Positions 10,832 to 22,237 are shown, counted from the stretch's first letter. The stretch: DNA of 64,000 nucleotides from Bettongia penicillata ogilbyi (GCA_023548195.1 JAJHZJ010000696.1:412001-476000), one strand, 5' to 3'. Program-made: numbers and translations. Notes: a model not told the origin generated them from the sequence alone.

Positions 10832-11285
10832 CAATAGCTAGTATTTATATAACGCTTTAAAATTTACAGGTAGTTTACAAATATTTTCATTTTATCTTCA
10901 CAAAAACCCTGTGAGGTAGGGACTATTTTTATATTCATTTTATGCATGAAGAAACTGAAGCAGAAATCAGTGTAGTGTATAGAATCCTGAACTTGGAGTC
11001 AAGAAAACCTTAGTTCAAATTTATCCTCAGATACTTCCCAGCTGTGTGACCTAAGGCAAGTCGTTTAATCTCTATCTGCCTCAGATTCCTTAATTATAAA
11101 ATGGGGATAAAAATAATAGTACCTACTTTACAAGGTAGTCATGAAGATAAGTGATATGATATTTGTAAGGTGCTTAGCATAGTATTTGTCATACAGTAGG
11201 CATTTAATAAATGTTCCTTTCCTTTCTCATTTCAAATGACTTGCTCAAGGTCACACAGTTAGTAAATATCTGAGGAAAGATTGAC
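10832..11285 (-). repeat. MIR/THER1-type SINE, minus strand, split by another SINE
   Basis: The left part, 10,832-10,965, runs from tagctagtatttatataacg to gaagaaactgaagcagaa. The right part, about 11,225-11,285, resumes with atgacttgctcaaggtcaca. A plus-strand SINE sits between the parts. Confidence 0.7.
10968..11222 (+). repeat. CORE-SINE, plus strand, nested
   Basis: Order: a degenerate head (gtagtgtatagaatcctgaa), acttggagtcaagaaaacc, ccagctgtgtgacctaagg, ttataaaatggggataaa, then a tail (cagtaggcatttaataaatg). It lies inside the minus-strand SINE around it and is therefore younger. Confidence 0.75.
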
Positions 11286-11299
11286 GACAGTTATCCTAT

Positions 11300-13560
11300 C
11301 TTGTCAGAGTCTTTCTTTCTCTAGGCAAACATTCCAAGTTCCTGTAAATTCATCTTCCCTTCTCATCTAATTTGTTTTGATACAATCCTTTTATCTAGGT
11401 CAATTACCATTTGGAGCTTTTGTGGTCATGCTCTCTGCCATGCTAATTCCCAGGTTTTCCAGTGAGTTTTATGAAATACTGGTTCCTTACCTCGGTAGCT
11501 GATGTCCAAGAATTGCAGAACCTGCTGTGACTGTGTTCAATTTCTTCTCTGTCTTGTGTACCTAATTTGTACCACTAATCAGCATTTTAAACTTTTAAAA
11601 TAGTGCCAGATTGGTTTGATGATTACTGATTTGTAGTATAGCTTGAGATTGGATGCTATTCAGCCCCTTTCCTTCCCACTTTTTTCTTTATTTCTTTTGA
11701 GATTCTTGACATTTTGTTCTTGAAGAATAACTTTGTCATTATTTTGTATAGTTCTATTATGTAGGACTTTTTGTAGTCTGGGGCAGCTAAGTGGGTAGAG
11801 TACCAGTCTTGTAGTCAGGAAGGTTCATTTTTATGAGTTTGAACATGGCCTCAGACACTTACTAGCTGTGTGACCCTGGATAAGTAATTTAACCCAGTTT
11901 GTTTTCATTTCAATTTAAAATGAGCTGGAGAGGAAAATGGCAAACCACTCTAGCATCTTTGCCAAGAAAACCCCAAATGGAGTCATAAAGAGTAGGATAT
12001 GACTGAAATGATTAATAATGAAGACCTTTTGTAGTCGGTAATGGCCTGAAGTCTGGACATTCATTTTGATAACATTCTCTATTTATTTATGTCTTGCTTT
12101 ATTTCTGGAGAAACCATTTGGTATAATTCTTGTATGTGCTTTGGTAAGTGGACTACACATTCTTTAGTTATTTGAATACAATTTATTTTTCTATCTTTTC
12201 CTCCTGGGCAGGCTGTTGACTGTGGGTTTATTTCATACTATGGTAGTTTGCTGAAGTTATTAATTATTTTAATTTTTTCCTACTTGACTTTCAAGGGTTC
12301 TATAAGCAAATAATCATACTATCACCAAAAAATGATAATTTTGTTTCATTTTTGCCTATCCTAATTTTCCCATTTCTTTTTCTAACCTTTCCTGCAGGTC
12401 AAATTTTTAGAATTATGTGAAATAATAATGGTGACAATGGGAATTCTTGCTTTTCTCCAGGTCTTACTGAAACAGTCTCTAACTTCTTCCATTACAAATA
12501 ATACTAGTCGTTTATTTTAGACACACACATTTCACTATATAAAAGAAAGTCTACTTCTTTATTATTTGGTGTTTTAATACAAATTTAAATTGAATTTTGT
12601 CAAAAACTTTCCATCTATCTTTGATGCAATCATGATTTTCAATATGTTTGTTATTAAAATAAGTGATCTATTATTTTTATACTTTTCCCAATGTCAAACT
12701 GACGCTGCATTCCTTTTATAAATGCAACTTGATCATAATGAATAACTTTTTAAATATGCTGTGCTACTCTTTTTTTGAATAGTATAGTAAATTATTTTTC
12801 ATAAACATTCTCTAAATATATTGGTCTATATTTGCGTTCTCTAATGTATCACTCCATAGTTTGGGCAATTTGACTATATTTGTCTCATAAAAGGAATTTG
12901 GTAGAACGCTATTTATTGCAAACAATTTATGCAATTTTAGAATTATTCATTCTTTGAATATCTGACAGAATTCACTTGTGACAAAACCAGACATTATGCT
13001 TATGTTTTTGGTTGAATTCCTTTTCTGAGATTAGATTATTAAAGTCCATAATTGTTATTCTATCTGTATGGTTACTTTATATTTTGCAATTATTCTAAAA
13101 TTTCATTTATGTTAAACATTTCTCACCATATATTTGGGCAAAATCATTTCTAAAAATTTTCCTCATCATCTGTCATCAATTCTTCATAAATTTTTAATGC
13201 AGTGGGTTGAGTTTTCTTCATTTTTAAATCAAATTAGCAAAAGGCTTCTCTATTTTGTTCCTATGTTTTTTTTAAACATCTCCAAGTCTATCTGAAGAAC
13301 TTTCCTTGGTGATTTCCTCAGATGTAGTGTTATTTGATGATAGTGTTCAGATATTCTGGTAATTCTTAAGTTATCATTTTGTGTAGTACTGGAACAGATG
13401 GAGGTGCTTACTGGCTTTTCGTTTGGTCTTCCCGATCACTGTCCTATCTAGTGCCCTTTTAGATATTTACTGGTTGTTGTCTATTTCTTTGCATGTTCGT
13501 ATTTTTTGTTTTATTTTTGTGGGGTGATCATGCTACTCTAAGACTTCTCAACCAGAAGTA
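11300..13560 (-). mobile_element. degenerate L1 ORF2 region, minus strand
   Basis: The plus strand is the complement of L1 reverse-transcriptase sequence: gggttctataagcaaataat, aataataatggtgacaatgg, tgaattttgtcaaaaacttt, atctttgatgcaatcatga. The order fits L1 read backwards. It is full of stops and small deletions, so this is an old copy. Both ends are uncertain; the last 200 bases may be unrelated. A MAR1 SINE interrupts it. Confidence 0.6.
11779..12022 (+). repeat. MAR1-type SINE with target duplication
   Basis: Full MAR1 order: gggcagctaagtgggtagag, cttactagctgtgtgaccct, aaaatgagctggagagg, tttgccaagaaaaccccaaa, then an RTE-like tail. It is flanked by gactttttgtagtc (11,765-11,778) and gaccttttgtagtc (12,023-12,036), 13 of 14 matching. 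Confidence 0.9.
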
Positions 13561-13609
13561 AAACCACATTTTTCGAAGGACTTTAGTTTCTCTCCTAAAA
13601 TCCAAAATG

Positions 13610-13690
13610 GACAAAACACTAGAATCCCAGAATCTCACCATTCAAAGGAACTTCAGGGACAGTTTAGTGAAACTTAGGTTTGAAAAATGA
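13610..13690 (-). repeat. CORE-SINE tail fragment, minus strand
   Basis: agaatcccagaatctcacc ... ggaacttcagggaca is the reversed tail of the 'catctagtcc' SINE subtype. Confidence 0.45.
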
Positions 13691-13924
13691 TTGCTTCTAC
13701 CCAGATAACAAGAGAGTGACTGCTCACCCTTCACCGTCTTCATTGAGCTTTTACTAGAATTAGCAAAATAATTACTGAAAGGAATTTCAGACAGAAACTA
13801 ATCTTAGTAATATCCTTCCATGAATAAACAACTTTCTATAAAAAAACAAAAATGACAGACCAACAAGAGGAATATATTCTGGAACACACTGATAACTTGA
13901 AAAATATGGTGGCCAAAAATTACC

Positions 13925-14000
13925 AAAGATCCTTGATGGCAAGGACTATTTTTGCTTTATCTCCATATTTCTGGTACATAGCATGTATAATGTGGTTCAT
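13925..14000 (+). repeat. L2 3' end fragment
   Basis: gatggcaaggactatttttg followed by tctggtacatagcatgta is the usual L2 terminal segment. Confidence 0.5.
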
Positions 14001-14017
14001 AGATACTTTTTAAAAGA

Positions 14018-14268
14018 CTTTCAATCATTTTTCAGTCATATCTGATTCTTTATGAGCTATTTGGGGTTTTCTTAACAAAGAGGCTGGAGTGGATTGTCAT
14101 TTCCTCATTCAGCTCATTTCACAAGTGGAGGAACTCAGGCAAACAGGGTTAAGTAACTTACCCAGGGTCATACAATTAGTAATTGTCTAACTCCAGATTT
14201 GAATTCAGAACAATTAGTCTTCCTAACTCCAGCCAGCCCTCTATCCATTGCGCCATCTAACTGCCCCC
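14018..14268 (-). repeat. MAR1-type SINE, minus strand
   Basis: The reversed RTE tail (cagtcatatctgattcttta, ttggggttttcttaacaaag) comes first, then the core, then the reversed head (ctatccattgcgccatctaa). Confidence 0.85.
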
Positions 14269-14394
14269 TTTTAAATGACTAAAACTCATCAGTTCTATTA
14301 TTACTACTACCTATGTAATTTGAAGAGATAAAAAGATGAAGTTAAGATTTCTCTCTATTTAGAAGATTCTAGGTACTGGGGTTAGGGTCAAAAG

Positions 14395-14490
14395 AACTTA
14401 GCTTAACTATGACTACATGATTGTAGGGAAGCCTTTAAATATCAGTTCCTCATCTATAAAATGGGAATAGCAATAAAGCCTATATGAATA
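14395..14490 (+). repeat. MIR-type SINE fragment, plus strand
   Basis: cagttcctcatctataaaat followed by gggaatagcaataaag is SINE core plus tail. Confidence 0.5.
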
Positions 14491-14620
14491 TAATATTGTT
14501 ATGACTAAGTGACCACCTTTTCACTTGAACAACTGTAGAAAAAAGCATTGTAATTTTCCTCTATAGTTTCTTCCAAAATTCCAAATCCATCATTCTATAG
14601 CCCAGAAAACACTGAGCAAG

Positions 14621-14935
14621 ATTGTAGATTTTTGGGAGGGTCTTGGACAGCATCTAGTTTAGGGGTGGGAAACCTGGACCTTGAGGTCACAAGTGCAGCC
14701 CTTTGACTGAATTCAGTCACATTTGAGGACCCAGAGAGCCACATGGGCTCTTGAGGCCTCAGGTTCTCCACCCATCATCTAGTCCAATGTCCTCATTTTA
14801 AAGATGAGGATATGGAAGCCTGAAGACGAGAAAGGACTTCCCCAAGATCACATAGGAAATAAGTAATAAGAATCAAGATTTGAATTGTGGTTTTCTGATC
14901 CCAAAGGCAGTGTCCTTTCTACTCCTGCTGTCTAT
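14621..14935 (-). repeat. CORE-SINE, minus strand, split by a hAT-like element
   Basis: The two halves join at catctagt: the left half ends at 14,658 and the right half starts at 14,776. The right half carries gtccaatgtcctcatttta, gacttccccaagatcaca and a reversed head. Confidence 0.75.
14659..14775. mobile_element. hAT-like non-autonomous DNA transposon
   Basis: 117 bases with matching ends. The left end reads aggggtgggaaacctg; the reverse complement of the right end reads atgggtggagaacctgagg. The insertion is flanked by the perfect 8-base duplication catctagt (14,651-14,658 and 14,776-14,783), the length expected for hAT. The interior is short, with ccctttgactgaattcagtc. It resembles marsupial Charlie-type elements; the exact subfamily is not determined. 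Confidence 0.8.
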
Positions 14936-15655
14936 TAGAGGAAGTGCATCAGTTGAGGGAAACCCAGTGCAAAGCCCTAAAAATACGGTCCTGGAAGAAA
15001 GCACATCTTTACCACACACATCTGTGGGTTAAATATCTCCTGATTCTACTCTCTTCTCAAAGTCATTGTTTAGTCTCTCAGCCCCAGAGGAAGGACAATG
15101 AAGGCAACTGCCACATCACATACATTCCAGATGTTTTTGGAACACACAGTTCCCTCCCCACTCATCACTCTGTGACAACCACCATTCATGGCTTTCGTTC
15201 TGCTAGTCAAAGCTACGTATTTCATATCCACTTAAAAAAATAAAAAAGAATGGAACAGGAAGGAGGGGAGAAGAAAATTAAACAAAGACTTATACAGCAT
15301 GCTTTTGTCAAGGGACATAAAATATGCATTTATTGAGACAGATGTGAATCAATTTTCTTTAGAACAGTACAGTTCTCCTTTAAACCCCCAAAGTCAAATA
15401 AGGCATTACCATGGGTGGTAGAGGCTGGCTTTCTGGGAGAAAATGTCACAGGTAATTAATTACTAATTTGTTTTCCACTCAGAGGTCCCTGTTATTTGTA
15501 TCCTGTTTTTTTCCTCTAAGCTCCCCTTCTACAGGGCCTCTGTTGTACTAGGGAATTCCTGGATATTGGTCTCACATTTGAACAAAGTCCCACTTCCAAG
15601 TACTCTCTAGCCTCCAGAGTTAGCTTGGATTGGTATCATCACTATCCTTTTATTC
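14936..15655. other. unassigned stretch
   Basis: No repeat is recognised. A stretch at about 15,290-15,480 holds several homeodomain-like TAAT motifs (caggtaattaattactaat). A 99-codon open frame at 14,944-15,243 has no family resemblance. Confidence 0.35.
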
Positions 15656-15765
15656 ATTTTTTAATTTATCCTTTTATAAAGGATATTGTTCTGTGAAATG
15701 TAGTTCAGTCAAAGGGCCACACTTGAGGATCTAGAGAGTCACATGTGACCGTGAGGCCACCACTG
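15656..15765. mobile_element. hAT-like element fragment, related to 14,659-14,775
   Basis: ccttttataaaggatattg, agttcagtcaaagggccaca and gagtcacatgtgaccgtgag belong to the same element family as the copy 1 kb upstream. One end is missing, so this copy is truncated. Confidence 0.6.
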
Positions 15766-15769
15766 GCAA

Positions 15770-17200
15770 TGCATCATGCCCATGTGTTCTTAAAGAGACT
15801 CACATAGTTTCTTTAACTCAGATGACCTGGGTTAAAATCTCAACTCTATTAGAAGGTATTGGTTGCCTTACTGAAGGATAAAAGATCTTTGCCCCATGAC
15901 TGCTACTGAGGTCTCAACCTGGGAGAGCATTATACCTCCCTGTTTTGGAAAGCAGCTTGAGATCATTCAAAGCCCTGGGATTTTCCAGGTACAATCCAGT
16001 CAGGTCAATGCTAGGTCCAGTTCATTGCTAGGTCCAGAAATCTTTTTTTTTTTAAATAATGTTGCCAATTGGACACTTCTCCGACTATAGTCAAGACACA
16101 TGAAAGACCAGCCAAGAAGCTGCTAAAACTAATGGAAAACTCAGTTTATCATTAAAATATAAACTTCTTGAGCAAAATAATGTTTTGCTTTTCTTTGTAT
16201 CTCCACCATATATAACTGTACTTCTATGACTCTGGAAGATAGAGTTAGACTGTTGACTATACAGCTCTGCATCACTTAAATCCAATTCGCACACATCACT
16301 CTCATGATGTCATTGATCTTATTCAAAAATGAAAGACAAACATCAACAATGCCTGGGACAGAGTAGAGGGCTCCATAAATACCTATTGACTTGGTCACTT
16401 TTTCTCCAAGATCTGTTCTAACTATACAGCTAACTCGATGGTTCACTCGTGTAGTTATGAGTGTGATTGTCTGGGCAATAAGCATTACTCATCCATTGAC
16501 TTTTCTTTGGGTTTTCTTAAACTAATCCCATCTGAGTAATCACAAACATTAAGGAGATTCATGCATTAAGCTCTTTGTTACCTGTCAACTGATGTAGAAT
16601 ATAGTACCTCCTCTGCACTAGATGTGAATCAATCAACCAAAATCTACCAAGCACTTACTGTGTATCAGAAGTAGCATGGCACAGTGGACAGTGAACTGAT
16701 CTCTGGGCCAGGAAGATGGGTTCAAGGTATATTTCTGACTCATACCAATGGCTTTCCTCAGTCCCTACAGTTTTGCCCACAGCTTAATCTGACATTTTAG
16801 CCTTTCTTTTCACATCTTTGCTGATTCTTTATGACTTAGTCTTTGAATTCCCTCTTTTTCTTAGTCTCTCTCTCACAGATCATGTGAGTCTCTTTAAGGG
16901 ATACATGGGCATCCTGTGAATGGTGGGATTTCCCTTTAGTACTTGCTACTGGGAAAGCTGAGGCTAGTGGATTGTTTGATTTTTGGAATTCTCTGCTATA
17001 GTAGGCTGGAGTCAACACTATGTCTGGCACCAATATGGTGAGGCCCTGGGGAGTTTCCTCAGGCTATGTAAGGACAGACTAACTGTTCCTGGTTGAAAAA
17101 TAGAGTTGGACAAAGTGTCCATAATGATCCACAGAGGGGTGAGACACATGAGAGTTTACAGCATTTTTAGCTGGGAGAGAAAAGAAAGAAACATAGAAAG
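15770..17200. other. mostly unassigned; R3 and SINE fragments
   Basis: Two pieces can be named. A minus-strand R3 fragment is at about 16,262-16,355 (actctcatgatgtcattgat, tcaaaaatgaaagacaaaca). A plus-strand SINE head fragment is at about 16,660-16,745 (agtagcatggcacagtggac, gccaggaagatgggttcaag). The rest is unassigned. Confidence 0.45.
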
Positions 17201-17201
17201 A

Positions 17202-17245
<44 letters not shown>

Positions 17246-17405
17246 AAGAGACAGAGAGACAGAGAGAGACAGAGACAGAGAGAGACAGAGAGAGAGAAGG
17301 AGGGAGGAAGGGAGGAAGGAAGGAAGGGAGGGAGGAAGGGAGGAAGGAAGGAAGGAAGGAAGGAAGGAAGGAAGGAAGGAAGGAAGGAAGGAAGGAAGGA
17401 AGGAA
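17201..17405 (+). repeat. (GA)n, (GAGACA)n and (GGAA)n purine tract
   Basis: Opens with an alternating ga run, passes through acagagagaca units and ends in about 80 bases of ggaa. It causes long low-complexity open frames on both strands (17,079-17,630 minus, 17,106-17,480 plus), which are not genes. Confidence 0.95.
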
Positions 17406-17684
17406 GAAAATCTGAATAGAAGCTTTTTGAATTGGAAATCCCAAGAGGCTAGTCAGTTCACAAGCATACTGCAACTCTAAGGTGGCAAACCAGAGTCTTG
17501 GAGGAACAATTATGTTCTCAACAGAAACGGAAATTTGGGCATGCCATCTCCATGATAGAAAAATCACCTTTGGGTCCAAATATATCTCTGCTTTAATCTC
17601 CCTTTGAAGGCACTTAATAAATATTTCCAAATTGACTGACTGCTACCTCTAGTTAATTGATAGAGGCTTGCTAAATTAATCAAT

Positions 17685-18075
17685 CCATCAGCACAGTTTT
17701 TATGCACCTGCTAAGTGGCAGGGTCTCCTAAGGACACATAGACAGGAGCAAGATTGCCCCTGCCTTCAAGGAGATTAGGTTCTGTTGGATCTGAACTAGG
17801 CTAGCTTTATGGTTGTCTCTGCCAAGGAACATAGGGCTGCTCAGCTAGCCAGGGAGAGCCTTCAATCTCCTATTTCAAGCCCTTCCTCAGACATGTACTA
17901 GCTCTGTGACACTAGGCAGGTCACAACCTCTCTTTGCTTCAGTTTCTTCATCTGAAAAATGGGAATAATAATAGCCTATTTCCCATGGTTGTTGTGAGGA
18001 TAAGATGAGATAATAGTGGTAAAGCACTTTGCAAACTTTAAAGTATTATATGCATGCTGCCTAGTATTATCAATA
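17685..18075 (+). repeat. R1 head fragment, then MIR-type SINE
   Basis: 17,685-17,800 is an R1-like head (gcccctgccttcaaggagat). From about 17,865 to 18,075 a plus-strand MIR-type SINE follows (tagctctgtgacactaggc, cagtttcttcatctgaaaaa, gttgttgtgaggataagatg, aaagcactttgcaaacttta). Confidence 0.7.
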
Positions 18076-18307
18076 TCTTAGCAAATGCATGTGACAAACT
18101 ATGTGGTTGGAGTCTGAATTTCACTCTACTATAATCAATACATATTTTAAGAACAAAATGCAAAAAACATTGTGTTTTCTATACCTTTCAGACAATGTCA
18201 CTGTAAAGATGGAGTGTGAAAAGAGAGCAAGTGAGTGCAATCCTTTCTCATATTTTCAACAAAGATGCACATGTACCCCACTCTCATTGCCATGAGACTC
18301 ATTGGAT

Positions 18308-18465
18308 ATGAGATTTAAGACTGGAAAGAACCTTTAAGGCTATATAATCATATGGAAATGAGGAAACTGAAACCCAGAGAGTTTGAATAACTTTCCTAGT
18401 ATTAAGTGATAGACCATGATTCAAGCCCAGATTCCCTGATTGCAAATTCAACTCTCCATTTTGAT
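18308..18465 (-). repeat. CORE-SINE fragment, minus strand
   Basis: gactggaaagaacctttaag, gaggaaactgaaacccagag and a reversed head are visible. Confidence 0.65.
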
Positions 18466-18734
18466 GCTTAAAATCATTAATGATGCTCCTTCAATTACCA
18501 TTTTCCTATTAACATCATCCATTATTTTTCTCAGCCATTCAGTACTTTCACCTCTTTGATCAAAAAGAGAATCTTGACACACTGATGAATACCCAATGAT
18601 GTAAAAAACAATGGAATCACTTCTATACTAAGCAGCGGGAAATGCCGAGGTAGTAAGGAAGTACTCAATTGAGAATCACTAGATTATGTGTAGTAAGATA
18701 ACCCAATTCTCAAAACAAATGTCAAAGTCAATAT

Positions 18735-18885
18735 CTATTTATCTACCTATCTGTCAATCTATCCATCCATCCACCTCTCCTTTCTATCTATCCATCTATT
18801 CATCTATCCATTTATCTATCATTGATCCATCATGTAGCTACCCATCATCTATCCATCTATCTACCTGTCTGTCCATCCGCCTCTG
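18735..18885 (+). repeat. (ATCT/ATCC)n imperfect tetranucleotide array
   Basis: About 150 bases of atct, atcc and acct units with interruptions. The serine-, isoleucine- and proline-rich open frames here are artefacts. Confidence 0.9.
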
Positions 18886-18899
18886 TTTGCCTATATACT

Positions 18900-19390
18900 T
18901 ATTCAAATATCTCCGCTCTTCTCACCCACAACTTAACTCCAGTCTTCTTCTCAGCCACCTTCCCAATCTGGATATGCTTCCACTCTAAATCCCCCCAAAA
19001 TATATCCCACATATATCTTGTTTTCATGTAGTTGTTTGCATGTTGTCTCCCCTCCATTAGAATGTGAGTTCCTTAAAAGTAGAGGCTATCTTTGCCTTTC
19101 TTTGTATACTAATACTTAGCATGGGGCCTGAAATATAGAGTTATAGAAGGTGCTTAATAAATACTTATTGACTGACTGACTGTTGATGCCCAGTCCCCTA
19201 TTCAGGTAGTGCCCCAGCCATGCTTCTTTTCACTCCCAAAATGTTTTCTTCTCCTTTACATAAGAGCTTCCTTGTCTACTCCCAATAAAATGTAAGTCTC
19301 TTGAAGGCAGGTACTTACTTTTATTTGTATCCACAACGCTTAGCACAATTCCTGGTCCACAGTAAGCCTTTAATAAATTCTAAATTTAAT
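18900..19390 (+). repeat. two L2 3' ends in tandem
   Basis: The first runs from about 18,900 to 19,190: cctccattagaatgtgagtt, tctttgcctttctttgtata, gtgcttaataaatacttatt. The second, 19,245-19,390, has tctcttgaaggcaggtactt, cacaacgcttagcacaattc and taagcctttaataaattc. Confidence 0.65.
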
Positions 19391-19872
19391 AAATTCTAAA
19401 TGACATGAAGGGATGAAGATGAGAAAATAAAAAATATGTACATAACAATTCCAACAGAAATGATTTAAACAAGCCATTAAAGAGAGAGGGATGAAGAGAG
19501 TGACAGAGAGAGAGAGAGAGAGAGAGGGAGCAGCACTTTAATTCTCAGATCATTTGTTAGAGAAATTTCAACAATCTCAAACAGTTGCCCCAGAAAGGTG
19601 CTCAGTCACCACGTTGACCAACATCCATTTAATCAAGAAAAAGTGGGTCAACATCAGTTCAAATTAAAACCACACTTAGGAATCTTTGTTGCAAGAATGA
19701 CTATAAACAGTCATTTCACAAAACAGCACCAAATGACTGAGTCTTAGCACAATATATGGCACAAAGTGGACACAATAAATGCTTACTGATAGACTGATTG
19801 TTTGAAAATGAGCCTGTGGTGAGTTTGGCCAATGAACCAGATGAGCAAAAGAAGCTTCCCCCAAATACTCGA
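19391..19872. other. mostly unassigned
   Basis: Holds a short (GA)n run at about 19,505-19,530 and an L2 terminal fragment at about 19,735-19,800 (cttagcacaatatatggcac, aataaatgcttactgataga). The rest is unassigned. Confidence 0.45.
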
Positions 19873-20260
19873 AGAATTATAGCTAACATTTAGATGGGGG
19901 GCAGTTACATGGCACAGTGAATAGAATGGTAGGCCTGGAGTCAGGAAGACTCATCTTCCTGAATTCAAATCTGGCCTTGGACACTTAGTAGCTGTATGGC
20001 CCTGGGCAAGTCAGTTAACCCTCTTTGCCTCAGTTTCTTCATCTGTAAAATGAGCTAGAGAAGGAAATAGCAAACCACTCCAGTATTTTTGCCAAGAAAA
20101 TCTCAGAGAGTGTCCCAAATAGTTAGACATGACTGCAACAACTGGACAGCAACATTTAAATAGACTTTTAATGTTTACAAAACATTTTATGTAAATGATC
20201 TCATTCAATTCTCACAACAAGCCCATGATATAGAAAGACCATCCATTATCAAGATCTGGT
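19873..20260 (-). repeat. MIR-type SINE, minus strand, split by MAR1
   Basis: The left part is tatagctaacatttagat (to 19,895). The right part continues with aacatttaaatagactttta and tctcattcaattctcacaac. The 11-base edges aacatttagat and aacatttaaat are the target duplication of the inserted MAR1. Confidence 0.65.
19896..20150 (+). repeat. MAR1-type SINE, plus strand
   Basis: Full order: gcagttacatggcacagtga, ggcctggagtcaggaagact, tgtatggccctgggcaagtc, aaatgagctagagaaggaaa, gttagacatgactgcaacaa. The tail ends in actggacagc. Confidence 0.9.
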
Positions 20261-20814
20261 GGCATTTTCCAAGAAATTTATTTACATCAGAATTCTAGTG
20301 ATACCGACCCAATCCTTCTGTACCCAGTGGACTATGAGAAGAAATGGAAATGGATGACCTTTGCAAAGAAGACATTAGGAAGAGCAGCTGAATTTGGCCA
20401 AGTAAATTCAGAAGACATTCAAGTGGGTGGCAACCCATTCTTAAATCCAGGAACTCAGGGATTGATCTTTAAAGATGTTTCCAAGAGGAAGATCACTTCT
20501 TAGAAAATCATGAAAATTACATTTTTACAAACACACACACACACACACACACATACACACAAAGTGGTCAAAATATCTGCAACTATTGACCCACTTTTTC
20601 TATTTTTTCACATTTGCAAAAACTTAATGAGAATGATCATTCAATGTATAGTATGCCTTCAATGAAAACATGAAGCGAAAAGAGGTAACATTTCACAGAA
20701 TTTCTATAACAGAGCACATATATGAAGTTACACAGCTAAATGAGAATTATAGAGGATATTAAAACTCATTAATTCCATTGTTTATTGGTTTTTAAAGCAT
20801 TTAATTCCTTAGAA
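20261..20814. other. unassigned, with a (CA)n run
   Basis: A (CA)n dinucleotide run lies at about 20,528-20,560. The rest is unassigned unique DNA. Confidence 0.5.
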
Positions 20815-21022
20815 TCGTCATAGCGATAGTTGATATTCACAGGACTCTCCTCATACCTGATCTCACTTGTTCCTCACAGCTTTGTCAAGTACAACAGGCC
20901 TTATTCTATAGATGAGGAAACTAAGGCACTGAAGAATATTTTTTATTTGCTCATGGCTATATGACTAGTAAAGATTGGATTGGAGTCTAGCTCTTTTTGG
21001 TTCTATATCACAGTGCCCCTCC
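20815..21022 (-). repeat. MIR-type SINE, minus strand
   Basis: atagatgaggaaactaaggc and a reversed head (tatatcacagtgcccctcc). Confidence 0.65.
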
Positions 21023-21155
21023 ATTGAGCAAGTCACTTAAGCATCCTGATCTCTAGTTTTCTGTTCTGCTAATGGAAATGATTATATTTATACCATGTCA
21101 CACAGGGTTATCATAAGTAAAATGCTTTATACATTGTAAAGGTATTGGAAAAAAA
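21023..21155 (+). repeat. MIR-type SINE fragment, plus strand
   Basis: tgagcaagtcacttaagcat, cacacagggttatcataagt and aaaatgctttatacattgta follow SINE core and tail order. It abuts the minus-strand SINE before it, head to head. Confidence 0.55.
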
Positions 21156-21500
21156 GATTAATTAGTATTAATACAAATGGTGCCCTTGATGTATGAAAAG
21201 AGTGAAAGAAAGGCATCCAGTGTGTTAAGTGAATCCTCTATCAAACGTTCGTAGAAAGACATGAGAATCCTCCAAGATGAAAATGCCTGGAGGCATTAAA
21301 ACCTACAGAGTAAGAGATAAGCCACAGTCTGTCAAACCATCAAGTTGGGGAGTTATTATGAAGTGTGAACAACATCTGAGGAGCATCGTGCTTGGATCTG
21401 TTTGAACAGTCAAAGGAAGTGGTTCTTCAGTGTTTATGAGAACCTTGTGGATTCTAGCATGAAGGCGTATTCAATTCAAAGAACAAATGATCAAAAGTTG
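21156..21500. other. unassigned stretch
   Basis: Nothing recognised. Confidence 0.5.
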
Positions 21501-21511
21501 GAAGAGATCCT

Positions 21512-21763
21512 GATGTTGTCTGAGTATGTCTGACTCTTTGTGTGCCCGTTTGGGGTTTTCTTGGCAAAGAGGCTGGAGCAGTTTAGCCATTTCCTTCTCT
21601 AGCTCATTTTACAGATGAGGAAAATGAGGCAAACAGTACCCCTGTGACTTGACCAGGATCACACAACTAGTAAGTGTCTGAGGACAGACTTGAACTTAGG
21701 AAGATGAGTCTTCTCAATTCCAAGCCTGGTGCTCCATCCACTGTGCCACCTAGCTGCCCATTA
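21512..21763 (-). repeat. MAR1-type SINE, minus strand, with target duplication
   Basis: The reversed tail (gtatgtctgactctttgtgt, ttggggttttcttggcaaag) and reversed head (ccactgtgccacctagctgc) are both present. Flanks are gaagagatcct (21,501-21,511) and gaagaaatcct (21,764-21,774), 10 of 11 matching. Confidence 0.9.
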
Positions 21764-21792
21764 GAAGAAATCCTAGGGATCATTTAATAAAT

Positions 21793-21880
21793 TATTGTTC
21801 ATCTTTCGTTCTTGAAGAGAACCAATGACATCAGGAGAGTGATGCATTGACTTGTAACTGAATTGGATTTAACCCTTTCC
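21793..21880 (+). repeat. R3 dispersed repeat fragment
   Basis: tcatctttcgttcttgaaga, accaatgacatcaggagagt and gtaactgaattggatttaa match the R3 head seen also at 42.48 and 45.90 kb. Confidence 0.55.
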
Positions 21881-22237
21881 TTTGGCAGATGAAGATACTG
21901 AAATATGAAGAAGTTAAGGGATTTACCTTAGGTAAGCCTGGTACAGTGCAAGATACTGGTCGCAAAGGCAGAAGGAAGTTGTACTTATTGCACCAGGAGT
22001 CATTGGGGTGGAATGAAAGGAATTGGTGGGCAATTCTTCTACGTAACTAGAATTAACAGTGAAATGATTTCCTTATCAAAGTATCTAACAGTGGTATAAA
22101 TATACACAATCCTGGGAAGCAATCCAAGTACATATAACAAGGATATAAATGGATTAGATTTTATTAGTTGCCCATAGAAAGGCATTAAGTGTGTGTCCAC
22201 TTGGACAAGAAAGAGGGGCAAGCAGCATACTAGGCGG
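21881..22237. other. unassigned stretch
   Basis: Nothing recognised. Confidence 0.5.

Noticed and set aside
17079..17630. 183-codon minus-strand frame and the long frames at 3,656-4,093, 4,387-4,846 and 17,106-17,480
   Set aside because: All are translations of purine or pyrimidine microsatellites (Ser/Leu/Pro or Lys/Glu/Arg runs).
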